Assembly: GCF_001262605.1 (NCBI RefSeq)
Contig: NZ_LGTC01000001.1
Location: 6,497,501 to 6,561,500 of the forward strand
Length of the DNA stretch: 64,000 nucleotides
DNA from: Pseudobacteroides cellulosolvens ATCC 35603 = DSM 2933
Lineage (GTDB): Bacteria; Bacillota; Clostridia; Acetivibrionales; DSM-2933
Reading direction: 5' to 3'
The notes under the pieces are model-generated. The model saw only the letters and a list, made by a program, of their open reading frames with translations, ran no database searches and had not been told where the DNA came from. A program made the translations under genes and the position numbers. This document shows, in pieces, positions 29,552 to 39,256 of the stretch (position 1 is the stretch's first letter; the number at the start of each line of letters is the position of its first letter).

Positions 29552-30091
29552 CTACTTTATAAGCAGTGCCAGCTTATTTACAGTATTTGCATTTCGTATG
29601 GTCAGTTTATCGTATAAAGATGAACTGGTAACCTTTGACCATCTTGTCCTTGAAAATGTCTTTATTGGTGCAGACCAGAAAATAACCCTTCCATAAAAAT
29701 CTACTTTTTCATATTCCGGTTTTGCTGCACCTATATCTTTAAATACTTCATCTACAGTAATAGGTGGTATTACAAAGATTGCGTTGTGTTTTGAATCTTC
29801 CTCTTTATTCCACCAAGATGGAGCATTGTCTAGTGCATCTAAAAGATCTTTACCAGGAATGATTGCGACAGGTATTTTGAAATAAAACTTATCTACAATA
29901 AATGCTTCGCACTCTTTTTTTATTTCTTCCATGTCGAATCTATTACTTGAAAATATAACATTACCGCTATTTATATACGTCATAACATCAACAAAGCCAT
30001 TTTGCTCAAATAGTATTTTTAATTCAGGCATAGGAACTTTGTTTTTGCCGCCTACGTTTATACCTCGCAAAAATGCAATGTATTTTGTCAA
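29552..30091 (-). CDS. DUF1697 family protein
   Basis: A 179-residue protein that opens with the DUF1697 signature FLRGINVGGKNKVPMPEL. It continues with TYINSGNVIFSS and ends with a helical C-terminus (TIRNANTVNKLALL). The family is common in bacteria and has no defined function. It is in a minus-strand group with the flavodoxin and GNAT genes, each with its own ribosome site. Confidence 0.9.
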   Translation of the reverse strand: MTKYIAFLRGINVGGKNKVPMPELKILFEQNGFVDVMTYINSGNVIFSSNRFDMEEIKKECEAFIVDKFYFKIPVAIIPGKDLLDALDNAPSWWNKEEDSKHNAIFVIPPITVDEVFKDIGAAKPEYEKVDFYGRVIFWSAPIKTFSRTRWSKVTSSSLYDKLTIRNANTVNKLALLIK

Positions 30092-30123
30092 TATTCAACT
30101 TCCTTTCTAAGTTATACCCGGAT

Positions 30124-30609
30124 TTAACTATTGATGGTTCGTGCCCACTCTCTAGTTTTTCTAATGCTTTCTTCCTTAGAATTTAAAGGGGACTTCAATT
30201 CCAATTCACCTAAAAATTGATTGCCCTTTAGTACATTCTTCATATTCTCAAAGGTTTTTCCCTGGGAGCCTCCACAGCAGCAGTATAATGCAATCTTCTT
30301 ACCATTAATTTGAACTTTAGAAAAGAATGTATTAAGGGGTGAGGCATAAGAGCTTGCCCAAACAGGAGTGCCTATAATGATAAGATCATAATCCGTTGGA
30401 TTCTTATCAAATGGAAGCAGTTCGGGCTTGGACTTAAATATAACCTGCATTCCCCCTATAAAAAGCTTAAAGAAAGTAGCTTTGGGCAGACTTTTCCTGG
30501 TCTTGATTTCCAGAGTGTCAGCTTTTATTTCCTGTGCAATGGTTTCTGCTATAAATTTGCTATTACCTGATTGGGAGAAGTATACAACCAGTGATTTGTT
30601 ATTTGACAC
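30124..30609 (-). CDS. flavodoxin-family protein
   Basis: A 161-residue flavodoxin fold. The FMN phosphate loop is SQSGNSKFIAE at the N-terminus. The second flavin-contact segment is GTPVWASSYASPLNTF. A CCCGG run at about 109-113 is in the third loop. It is probably a low-potential electron carrier or an NAD(P)H-dependent FMN protein. Its partner is unknown. Confidence 0.88.
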   Translation of the reverse strand: MSNNKSLVVYFSQSGNSKFIAETIAQEIKADTLEIKTRKSLPKATFFKLFIGGMQVIFKSKPELLPFDKNPTDYDLIIIGTPVWASSYASPLNTFFSKVQINGKKIALYCCCGGSQGKTFENMKNVLKGNQFLGELELKSPLNSKEESIRKTREWARTINS

Positions 30610-30652
30610 AAAAATCCCTCCTTAAAATAGATTAATTATGCTGATGTTTATT

Positions 30653-31156
30653 CTAATGCCGGATTGCAACTTGTACAATTTGTTTTTCGCCGTTTTTCTC
30701 AAAATGTTTATAAACCTTCATACCAATCTTCTCGGCAACTCTCTGTGAGGGAATATTCCGTATTGTGGTGTATGAAAATATCTTTGGGTAATTTAAATCA
30801 TTAAATGCATATTCCTTGCAAGCAAGAGCAGCTTCAGTTGCATAGCCCATATTGCAATATTCTTTAATAATATGAAAGCCAATCTCCGGTACAATTTCAT
30901 TTTCGATATTTTGCATTGTTATACCGCAATCTCCTATAAATGTACCATCTTCTTTTAATATTACAGCCCAAAGCCCGTGTTTGTATTTTTTATAGTTTTG
31001 GATATTCCACTGAATCCAGTTTTCTACCTCCTCTTCACTAAATGGATGGGGATAGAATTCCATAGACGCTGGATTAGAGAGCACTTTCATTAATTCCTTT
31101 TTATCATCAAGTAATAGTTCTCTAAGGTATAACCTTTTAGTCTCAATTATTCCCAT
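30653..31156 (-). CDS. GNAT N-acetyltransferase, RimJ/RimL-like
   Basis: A 167-residue acetyltransferase. It opens with ETKRLYLRELLLDD, has the acetyl-CoA region NMGYATEAALACKEYAF, and ends in SQRVAEKIGMKVYKHF. These are typical of the RimJ/RimL type that acetylates amino groups. The substrate cannot be predicted. Confidence 0.9.
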   Translation of the reverse strand: MGIIETKRLYLRELLLDDKKELMKVLSNPASMEFYPHPFSEEEVENWIQWNIQNYKKYKHGLWAVILKEDGTFIGDCGITMQNIENEIVPEIGFHIIKEYCNMGYATEAALACKEYAFNDLNYPKIFSYTTIRNIPSQRVAEKIGMKVYKHFEKNGEKQIVQVAIRH

Positions 31157-31283
31157 TATTTATCACCTATAATTGTATTGCTACAAAGTCACGAAGCCTT
31201 GATTTAACCTGCATAATACCCATGCTTTATATGTAGCAACTCATGGATACATTATTACATAGATTTACTCCAATAATCAAGGA

Positions 31284-32660
31284 CTACCCTAGGTTTTTAT
31301 TTTTAATCGCTCCTGGAATTCTTGATATGGGAAGACATATTGATACTTTTGTACCAATACCCTCATGACTTGAAATCAAAAGTTTTCCCCCATGTTTAAG
31401 AATAACATTGCTGCTATAAGCAAGCCCTAATCCAAAGTTAGTTGTATTGTTTTTTGTTGTAAAAAAGGGATGTACTATTCTTTTTAAATTATTCTTATTT
31501 ATTCCACAACCATTATCAATAACTTCTATTATGATAAATTTATTATTTCTTTTGGTTTTAATAAGAATTTCACCTTTATGATTTATAGCTTCAACTGAGT
31601 TCTTGAGCAAGCTTAGCAATACTTCCTGAATATGAGAACAATCGGCAATCATGTTTGTACAATATCCAAAATCTTTTATAATACTTATGTGTTTTTTTTC
31701 AATATATGGATTCATCATCTCAACGACTTTTTCAATTATATTTGTTAACTCAAAATTACTTTCAACAATCGAAAAATCATATGTGTATTTTTTAATTCTA
31801 CTAACCATATTCAAAATATGTTCACTTGAGTTCTTTATTGAATTAACATTTCGGTCAATTATTTCATTTTGTTTATTGGTCTGAACTTTGATGTTATTAC
31901 AGCATATATCTATCTTATTCATTTCGTTTTTTAGTGTATGATTCAGTATGGATATACCTGTATCCATTGTCATTAGATTTATAATAGGATTGTATTTTTC
32001 AAAAAAAATTCTTAATCCAAAAAAGCCATATCTTATACAAAAATATAGAAAACAAATAAACAGTATTACCGAAAAACAAAAATCATAGGTATTTTTTATT
32101 TTAAGAATAGGTATTATATGGTTTGATAAAACGCCATATGAAGTAGCAAAAAATAGTAAAAGAAAAATATAAAACTTCTGATGTTTTAAAATTGGTATTT
32201 TCTCTTGAAGAAACTGATTAAATAAATTGTAATCTCCAACAAAGTAATATATAATTGCCCAAAGTGTTATAAAAAACCGAAGGTATAAATCATTTCCACT
32301 TTCATCCTTACCATAGAGCAGATTATAGAAAATAATACACATCCCAAAGGAGAAGACTGGCAATATTGGAGTAACAAACCTGCTAAAAAATATACTTCTC
32401 ACTTTCATTTTAGTATTGGATTCAACATAACGAATACTGGCTATTAAAAAGAAATATGGTGCAAAACAATAAGAAAATATATATAATATGTTACCAATCA
32501 GCAAAAAATCTTTATGATTATTTAAATATGTACCTAATATGCCTATAGATACGATAAATCCCATATAACTGAACCAAATCATGCCTTTGTTTTTATAGTT
32601 ATATATAAATACTATGCTGGAAATAGTAAAAACCATAATTAATGCTATAAGTCTATCCAT
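31284..32660 (-). CDS. membrane sensor histidine kinase of a two-component system
   Basis: A 458-residue kinase. The N-terminal half has about seven membrane helices. The H-box is ILNHTLKNEMNKI. The ATPase domain shows N-box NSVEAIN, G1 DNGCGINKNN, an F-box-like VHPFFTTK, and G2 NFGLGLAYSS. The response regulator gene at 32765 is directly upstream on the same strand, so the two form a pair. The membrane-embedded sensor suggests a signal within or near the membrane. Confidence 0.88.
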   Translation of the reverse strand: MDRLIALIMVFTISSIVFIYNYKNKGMIWFSYMGFIVSIGILGTYLNNHKDFLLIGNILYIFSYCFAPYFFLIASIRYVESNTKMKVRSIFFSRFVTPILPVFSFGMCIIFYNLLYGKDESGNDLYLRFFITLWAIIYYFVGDYNLFNQFLQEKIPILKHQKFYIFLLLFFATSYGVLSNHIIPILKIKNTYDFCFSVILFICFLYFCIRYGFFGLRIFFEKYNPIINLMTMDTGISILNHTLKNEMNKIDICCNNIKVQTNKQNEIIDRNVNSIKNSSEHILNMVSRIKKYTYDFSIVESNFELTNIIEKVVEMMNPYIEKKHISIIKDFGYCTNMIADCSHIQEVLLSLLKNSVEAINHKGEILIKTKRNNKFIIIEVIDNGCGINKNNLKRIVHPFFTTKNNTTNFGLGLAYSSNVILKHGGKLLISSHEGIGTKVSICLPISRIPGAIKNKNLG

Positions 32661-32764
32661 ATTATGCTTCCTTTAATATTGATGCGCTTTTCAGTTTGAA
32701 TACTAGCCAAGGAAATCACTTTTAATAAATATATTAAAGAATGTAGTAAAGATGAAAAGTAGTG

Positions 32765-33394
32765 TTAATGGTTGTTAAAAAGTCCTTTTCTATTAACTTT
32801 CTTTATTGCATCCTGTATTTTGCTTACACCCAATTTTTTTATTATTCTTCTGATATGTATTTTTAAAGTGTTCTCCGAAATATAAAGCCTTTCCAGAACG
32901 TTCTTCCTGGAAAAACCTTTTTCCAGCAAATAATATATATGCTTTTCTGATGTAGTCAGTTTTTCCAACTGCTCATCTTTTTTTAATCTGTTAAATTCTT
33001 TTAAAAGTACTTTATATGGAGAATTATCAGCTTTTGCTGTACGTATGGCACGAGCTACTTCTGATAGATTCCCTTTTGGTATATAGTTTATGGCACCTGC
33101 AATAAAAGAATTAAGAATAACTTCATTCTCACTTAAAGAAGTAACCATTAATATTTTAGCTTTACTAATTTCAGATATTTCTGCAGCCGCATAAATGCCA
33201 TCAAGTCTGTTACCTTCCAGATTAATATCCATTAAGATCACATCGAATAGCTGATTTTTAGCCAAAGTAAATGCATCTGCTCTATTTGTAGCTTTAGCTT
33301 TTACTATAATATCATCCTCATGCTGTAACAAATCAGCTATAGTATTTATCCAATCAGGATCGTCTTCTACAATAAGAACATTAATTTTATCCAA
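32765..33394 (-). CDS. NarL/LuxR-type response regulator
   Basis: A 209-residue regulator. The receiver domain has the acidic pocket EDD (10-12), phosphorylation site Asp56 (ILMDINLEG), Thr/Ser switch at MVTSLS, and Lys106-like position in IPKGN. The C-terminal LuxR-type HTH is at about 145-200 (NVLERLYISENTLKIHIRRI). It is first in an operon with the sensor kinase at 31284. Targets are unknown. Confidence 0.9.
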   Translation of the reverse strand: MDKINVLIVEDDPDWINTIADLLQHEDDIIVKAKATNRADAFTLAKNQLFDVILMDINLEGNRLDGIYAAAEISEISKAKILMVTSLSENEVILNSFIAGAINYIPKGNLSEVARAIRTAKADNSPYKVLLKEFNRLKKDEQLEKLTTSEKHIYYLLEKGFSRKNVLERLYISENTLKIHIRRIIKKLGVSKIQDAIKKVNRKGLFNNH

Positions 33395-33925
33395 AAATTT
33401 TCCTCCCTATAAGAAAGCTCATGCTTATTCTGAAGAGGTTTTACTTTCAATCGGTAGTTATAAAATATTCTCCATAATTATAACTATTTATGCAATTAAT
33501 TACAAGCATTTTGATGTAAGATAATTACTTTTAGTCTTTGCTATTATTAAATGAGGGTTATATTTGTCTTTTTTATTTTTCTGCTATGTTAGGGTTACAA
33601 AAAATAATCCTACCAATAATAGTATAAGTTGTATATTATGTCATAGTAGGACGAAATCGTATATTTGCTTTGGAAAACAAAAGTTGGGGGTTGATGCTGT
33701 AGAAAAATATTATGGTTGCACCATATTAAATTTAAGAGAAAACTATACTTAAATAATATTTACGACAATCAGTTTCTTTAATGCTTTTCTGGCAAATTTT
33801 TACGATGTATAAATCAATGTGGGGTTAATTACCATATTTATTGGTTTATAAACATTAGTGTCTTACAAAATAAATTAGTTATTAGCATATTTTGTTAATT
33901 AAATTTCTAATAAAGGAGAGTTTTT
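33395..33925. other. intergenic region, no supported gene
   Basis: AT-rich leader between divergent transcripts. A frame at 33550 encodes only a short hydrophobic peptide (MRVIFVFFIFLLC) that then stops; it could be a remnant of a secreted protein. Nothing else is supported. Confidence 0.4.
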
Positions 33926-34780
33926 ATGAATAAAAAATCAAGTAAAATTGTAGCTTTTTTGATGGTTATTACATTAATTTTATCAGTAGGTTTGAATTCC
34001 TTCGCATGGTCTTCTGATATTAATAAAAATCCTGAGAATCACAAATCACTTGTTACAGGTCTTAGTTCTTCATATTTCACAAAAGATGGTGTTAATTACA
34101 AAACAATCGTAGCCAATGCCGCTATATATACAGATTCTGAAGATTATATGGATGCATCCAGTATTCAAAAGGTGGGTAATTCTTATATAATTTCCCCATA
34201 TCATGCAAAAGCTAATTTAAGTTGCACAACTGTTCAGGCTACCAGCACTACTAATTCTTCTTCACATGGTTATAGTTTTACTACAGTTCTGAATACTGCC
34301 AGCTTTCTTTATGATCTGGCTCAAACAGGTATACAGGGATATTCTATAAATTTAAACCCAGATTCATATACTTCAAATGTTGAAAAGAGAATAGTACAGG
34401 ATTTGCAAAAATTAATTAATAATAAATTTAGTGGAACAACTTCGTATACAAAAAAAGGATTTATAATACTTGGTGTTTTTTTGCATTTAATCCAGGATGT
34501 ATATGCTCATAGAGCATCAGTTACAGTAGATAGAATAAAAAATATCGGCTCTGCTAATTTTAGCAACTATTCCGGTGCAATTAATGCAGCAAATAGTTAT
34601 AACGGAATAGTTATGATAAGATTAAAAGATTATGGTCCTAAAGCTAGCTCATTTGAAGACAATTCAGACTATTGGCCTGAAAGATATTCTGCAGCAGAAA
34701 GTGCTACATTAGATCAGGTTACTAGAATAACTAGCAACTCATATTTTTCTTTCAATAGATATGGTATAAATTTAAAGTAA
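33926..34780 (+). CDS. secreted protein, possible zinc phospholipase C-like fold
   Basis: A 284-residue protein with a signal peptide ending SFAWS (about residue 27). The motif GVFLHLIQDVYAHRA (about 183-197) resembles the HxxQDxxAH helix of zinc-dependent phospholipase C-like proteins, with His ligands. The N-terminal Trp at the mature start (AWSS) is also typical of that fold, in which the first residue can bind zinc. The family assignment is tentative. The ribosome site AAAGGAG precedes the ATG. Confidence 0.6.
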   Translation: MNKKSSKIVAFLMVITLILSVGLNSFAWSSDINKNPENHKSLVTGLSSSYFTKDGVNYKTIVANAAIYTDSEDYMDASSIQKVGNSYIISPYHAKANLSCTTVQATSTTNSSSHGYSFTTVLNTASFLYDLAQTGIQGYSINLNPDSYTSNVEKRIVQDLQKLINNKFSGTTSYTKKGFIILGVFLHLIQDVYAHRASVTVDRIKNIGSANFSNYSGAINAANSYNGIVMIRLKDYGPKASSFEDNSDYWPERYSAAESATLDQVTRITSNSYFSFNRYGINLK

Positions 34781-34837
34781 AATTAAAAAGAAAAAATACT
34801 TTATGAATACTAAATATGGGAATTGGAGTGAAATATT

Positions 34838-35138
34838 ATGAGAAAAAAGTTAAAATTGTTACTAGTTTTTACATTATGTATAACTTCATTATTCTGTGCA
34901 GGTAAAAATGTATATGCTGGCACTATGGGATCAATTCCATTATGCTGTTATGACTATTGGTGTTTTTAATACATCTGGGACTTTTATAAAGCAATATAGC
35001 ACAACTGTTTATAATACTCATACAGTATCACTTAATATTCCAGCACAAGGTGCAGACCGAAATTTTAGGATAAATATAAGTTCTTCTGGTAACGCTCGTG
35101 TTTGTGAGTATGGGTTATTTTCAAATGTTCAATGGTAA
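34838..35138 (+). pseudogene. small secreted protein, interrupted by one-base shift
   Basis: The ATG at 34838 (TGGAGTG upstream) starts a clear signal peptide (MRKKLKLLLVFTLCITSLF...VYA). That frame stops after about 43 codons. A second frame continues with YAVMTIGVFNTSGTFIKQYS and ends at 35138. Removing one G from the run at 34927-34929 joins them into one protein of about 100 residues. The mature part is beta-rich and the family is not recognised. It follows the secreted protein at 33926 by 57 bp and may be cotranscribed with it. Confidence 0.6.
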
Positions 35139-35225
35139 TGACAAATAATTTTTGTAAAGTTACTTAATAGTATACATAAATAAATAGTTTAAGTGAGCTT
35201 AAGAAAAAGTTATAAAATTTTACTC

Positions 35226-35275
35226 AAAGCCTTCTGTAATGTAATTATAGGAGGCTTTAACATGTTAAGTTTTTT
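35226..35275 (+). terminator. weak terminator after small secreted protein
   Basis: Inverted repeat aaagcct / aggcttt with a 19-nt loop; a run of seven T follows about 15 bp later. The region to 35448 has no gene. Confidence 0.45.
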
Positions 35276-35448
35276 TGAATAAAATAGAACCTCAGCTACA
35301 GCTTCTATAGTTGAATCATCCCTATAATATAAATTCTTCCACCTTCAATTGTTTTACCAGATTGCATCATTCTACGTCTATATTTATAGACTTGTGTACA
35401 TATTTGCATTAAAATTATATATATTGAGATTAAAAAAGAGGTGTTTAC

Positions 35449-37143
35449 ATGCCAACAATTGGAATAGATCTTGGCACTACTAATAGCCTTGTGGCCTACT
35501 GGACAGATGAAGGGCCCAGGTTAATCCCAAATGTGCTGGGGTCAAATCTTACGCCGTCGGTAGTCAGTGTTGATGAAAACGGAGAAATATATGTAGGGCA
35601 GATAGCTAAGGAACGAAAAATTACACACCCGCATCTAACGGCTTCTTCCTTTAAACGATTTATGGGAACGGAAAAAGTTTTTCATCTTGGACAATACTCA
35701 TTCACACCTGAAGATTTATCCTCCTTTGTTGTACGTTCTTTAAAAGCTGATGCGGAGGCTTATTTCGGTAGTGAGGTAACCGAAGCTGTAATCAGTGTTC
35801 CGGCTTATTTCAATGATGTCCAGAGGAAAGCAACAAAGCGTTCGGCGGAGTTGGCAGGGCTCAAGGTAGAACGGCTTGTCAGCGAACCTACTGCTGCTGC
35901 AATATCGTACGGACTTCATCAGAAAGAATCTGAAACCAGTTTCCTTGTTTTCGATTTGGGAGGAGGCACCTTTGATGTATCTATCCTAGAGCTGTTTGAA
36001 GGTGTTATGCAGGTAAAGTCCATTGCAGGAGATAATTTTCTCGGCGGAGAAGATTTTACCGATACTTTGGCTGCATATTTTATTGAACGTCATGGACTTA
36101 GCTTGGATTCCCTTGATTTTAAGGCCAGGTCATTTATAAGCAAGCAGGCTGAGCAGTGCAAATGTGAACTGAGTAATGGTAATAAGGGAAAGATGGCTTT
36201 CACCATAAATGATAAAACTTATGAATCAGTTATAGACCGAGAAGAATATGAAAAGCTGGTCCAAGTGCTTCTCATTCGTCTTCGTCATCCTATCGAGCGT
36301 GCATTGAGAGATGCAGAGTTAATGCCGGAGGATCTCGATTCAGTCATACTGATAGGCGGTGCTACCAGAATGCATGTTGTCAGGTCTGTTGTATCCAAGA
36401 TGCTTGGGCGGCTTCCTAATTCCAGTATTAATCCTGATGAGGCGGTTGCATTGGGTACAGCTATTCAGGTTGCTCTTAAAGAACGTAATCAGGCACTCAA
36501 TGAAGTTATACTCACAGATGTTTGCCCTTACTCACTTGGTACAAACATTGCAAAAGACATGGGTGGCGGTAAATATGAGACCGGGTACTTCCTTCCGATA
36601 ATAGAGCGAAATACGCCCATACCTGTAAGTAAGGTGGAAACCTTGTCTACATTATATGATAATCAATCGGAGTTGCACGTAGAAGTATATCAGGGGGAAA
36701 GCAGAAGGGTGGAAGGCAATATAAAAATAGGTGAACTCAACATACCTTTAAACCCCGAACGTACAGGAAAGCAGCTTGTTGATGTAAGATATACATATGA
36801 CATAAACGGCATTTTGGAGGTTGAGGTGTTGACCCATAAAACTGGGTTAAAAAACAGGCTTGTTATAGAGAAAAGCCCTGGGAGTATGACACAGGAGGAG
36901 ATTGAGGAGAGGCTTAATCAATTAAAGGGTTTAAAGATTCATCCAAGGGAGAGAACAGAAAACAAGCTTCTTATAGCCAGAGGAGAAAGATTATATGAAG
37001 AAGCTCTTGGTGAGATGAGAGAATACATATCAATGATTTTACAGGATTTTGAAAGCATTATGTCCCGCCAGAATGAACTGGAAATTAGAAAGGCCGCTGA
37101 AATCCTTAAGAAAAAGCTTGATGAAATTGAAATGAGGTTCTAA
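35449..37143 (+). CDS. hscC: HscC-type Hsp70 chaperone
   Basis: A 564-residue Hsp70. The ATPase domain has phosphate-1 GIDLGTTNSLVAYW, phosphate-2 FDLGGGTFDVS, and the adenosine motif ILIGGATRMH. The length is about 60 residues shorter than DnaK because the C-terminal lid is reduced. It matches HscC (about 556 residues), including the conserved ASFKRFMGT. It ends 5 bp before a membrane J-domain gene, as HscC pairs with DjlB/DjlC-type partners in E. coli. Confidence 0.9.
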   Translation: MPTIGIDLGTTNSLVAYWTDEGPRLIPNVLGSNLTPSVVSVDENGEIYVGQIAKERKITHPHLTASSFKRFMGTEKVFHLGQYSFTPEDLSSFVVRSLKADAEAYFGSEVTEAVISVPAYFNDVQRKATKRSAELAGLKVERLVSEPTAAAISYGLHQKESETSFLVFDLGGGTFDVSILELFEGVMQVKSIAGDNFLGGEDFTDTLAAYFIERHGLSLDSLDFKARSFISKQAEQCKCELSNGNKGKMAFTINDKTYESVIDREEYEKLVQVLLIRLRHPIERALRDAELMPEDLDSVILIGGATRMHVVRSVVSKMLGRLPNSSINPDEAVALGTAIQVALKERNQALNEVILTDVCPYSLGTNIAKDMGGGKYETGYFLPIIERNTPIPVSKVETLSTLYDNQSELHVEVYQGESRRVEGNIKIGELNIPLNPERTGKQLVDVRYTYDINGILEVEVLTHKTGLKNRLVIEKSPGSMTQEEIEERLNQLKGLKIHPRERTENKLLIARGERLYEEALGEMREYISMILQDFESIMSRQNELEIRKAAEILKKKLDEIEMRF

Positions 37144-37148
37144 TTCCA

Positions 37149-39164
37149 ATGAACATGTGGAATATTTTGGGGATAAACCCCACTGATGACATAGTTGTAA
37201 TAAAAAAAGCATACGCAGCTAAACTGAAAGTCTGCCATCCTGAAGATGATCCACAGGGTTATCAAAGGCTAAGGGAGGCTTTTGACAGTGCCGTAAAATA
37301 TGCTAAAAATCAGCGGAAAGCTAAAGATGTTGATGCCAGCCAAACAAACGATAATAGGAATGTGGATGATAGTAAAGAACCCCAGACGCCGGTTGATAAT
37401 GAAATACAGGTATCGGTTGACAATGAAATGCGGGTGCCGATTGATGAAATACAGCCCCCGCAGATAAAATTCAGAAATAATTTCATAACAAATGTTATTG
37501 CTTTGGAGTATGCTAACGATGGCTTGATAGATGATGCAGCGGATATTTATAATAACTTTTCATCCAGAATAGATGAGAAAAAGTGGATTGCTTTGTTGGA
37601 TTGTGATTTGATGTGGAATATAAAAAACCAGGAGCGTCTCAACATTAGAATGCTAACTTTTTTAACAACACATCATTATTTACCCAATAAAATATGGCGA
37701 TTGTTAGATACTCACTTTGATTGGAGTAAAAGCCTTGAGCATCTTTACTATTATTATCCCAAGACGTTCATAGAGTATGTAAAAAGAAGGGTAACCGAGA
37801 AGCAATATCTTCATTATTCTCATCTTGCAGGCACTAATATTATAAATCTGGAAAAGTATCTTGAGCTTAGAGAAGCTGCTTTTGATGAGATAAATAAAAA
37901 AGATTATAATAATGCGTACATATCATTAACACAAGCTGAAGAAATTTATAATGAAGATCCAGAGCTATGGAAGTTGCAAGGGATGTATCGTTTTCATATG
38001 GGAAATATTGATGCAGCATATGATTTGTTTAAACGGTGTTTGAAATTTAGACCAGATGATATTATAAATTTATTCTATTCCATACACATTCTTTACAAGA
38101 AGGAGAAGTATTATGAGGCTGTTAATCTGTTTGAAAAACTGAAGGAAATAGATGACTTGAATACAGAACAGCTTGGATTACTATCAATATGCTACATTAA
38201 GGTCAAAAGATTTGAAGAAGCCAAAAATCATCTTCGAGAGGCCCTAGAAATTGACCCGGAAAATAAAACTATAAGAAATCTTTTTTGTGATCTTAACGAT
38301 AAAATTAAGAAGGAAATTAAGGAGGAAAGCCGGAGAAATCGTAAAGACGAGGAGTTAAGGCTCGAACTTGCTCGGATAGACCATGAAATTGAATTGTTAT
38401 TACATGCTGATGACATAAATGGTAATAAAGCATCATATGAAAGTGTGTTAGAACATGGAAAAGCCAAAATACTTCTTATTGTTGCAATAATTTTTGCTGT
38501 CTTTGTTGTACAGTTTGCCTTGTCACGAAACAATGGAACAAGAAATAATTCTGTCGATTACGTCAAGTCAACCATAGAAGCTATAAATACACCAAAACCG
38601 TCTTTAAATGATGATTCCTATATTGAAATTACAAATGCATATGCATTATCAGCCGATGGTAATGAACATAGTATTATCCATAGTGAATTGGTTGGACTTA
38701 ACCTAATGTGCAAATATGTAATGGGTACAGATCAAATTCTCGGAATGTCTTTCAAAGAGTTAGATATGAGCGATCCTTCAAAGTTAAGCAACGAGGATTT
38801 TGTTGTACGTGTAGGAGTGTTAAACAGTAAAAAAATTATTGTACTAACTAGCCTAATCGATTATATTCAGAAGAATGCCTTCAAAAAAGCAGTTGTGAGA
38901 GGCCAAGTTATAGATATTAAGCCTGATGTTTTAGCTGAAGTAAGGGAAAGGATGAAACAGAAGGGAATTTCTACTGACGATTTGATTCCTGATAAATATA
39001 TACTTACGTCTATTGATTTTAGCTATGTTGATATTAGTAATGGTATAAGTAATACAGAAATATATAAAAGTTCCTCTTCAGAACCGAATTTGCTTGGCCT
39101 ATACAAATTGATTGTTCCATTAATAATAGTTTTTGTAGTTGCAATTCGACGTAGTAGAAGTTGA
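37149..39164 (+). CDS. membrane-anchored J-domain protein with TPR repeats
   Basis: A 671-residue protein. The N-terminal J-like domain (about 1-55) carries HPEDDPQGYQRLREAF, where the J signature HPD is HPE (His30-Pro31-Glu32), as in DjlB/DjlC-type proteins. Acidic linker follows (about 58-105, with repeated PVDNE). TPR-like helices occupy about 240-380. A membrane helix is at about 438-458, an extracytoplasmic domain of about 190 residues follows, and a second helix lies at the C-terminus. It is presumed to direct the HscC partner to the membrane. Confidence 0.85.
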   Translation: MNMWNILGINPTDDIVVIKKAYAAKLKVCHPEDDPQGYQRLREAFDSAVKYAKNQRKAKDVDASQTNDNRNVDDSKEPQTPVDNEIQVSVDNEMRVPIDEIQPPQIKFRNNFITNVIALEYANDGLIDDAADIYNNFSSRIDEKKWIALLDCDLMWNIKNQERLNIRMLTFLTTHHYLPNKIWRLLDTHFDWSKSLEHLYYYYPKTFIEYVKRRVTEKQYLHYSHLAGTNIINLEKYLELREAAFDEINKKDYNNAYISLTQAEEIYNEDPELWKLQGMYRFHMGNIDAAYDLFKRCLKFRPDDIINLFYSIHILYKKEKYYEAVNLFEKLKEIDDLNTEQLGLLSICYIKVKRFEEAKNHLREALEIDPENKTIRNLFCDLNDKIKKEIKEESRRNRKDEELRLELARIDHEIELLLHADDINGNKASYESVLEHGKAKILLIVAIIFAVFVVQFALSRNNGTRNNSVDYVKSTIEAINTPKPSLNDDSYIEITNAYALSADGNEHSIIHSELVGLNLMCKYVMGTDQILGMSFKELDMSDPSKLSNEDFVVRVGVLNSKKIIVLTSLIDYIQKNAFKKAVVRGQVIDIKPDVLAEVRERMKQKGISTDDLIPDKYILTSIDFSYVDISNGISNTEIYKSSSSEPNLLGLYKLIVPLIIVFVVAIRRSRS

Positions 39165-39176
39165 CCTATAGTGACT

Positions 39177-39222
39177 TAAAGATACCGGACCTATATATAC
39201 TTAACTGTACGGTATCTTTAAT
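39177..39222. terminator. bidirectional terminator after J-domain gene
   Basis: Stem taaagataccg / cggtatcttta with a 22-nt loop, between convergent genes. Confidence 0.75.
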
Positions 39223-39256
39223 GAAACACTTAAAAATTACTGAATGATTAAAAGGT

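Noticed and set aside
33564..33752. 62-codon Cys-containing frame in the leader of the secreted protein gene
   Set aside because: Starts at TTG without a ribosome site, and no family resemblance.
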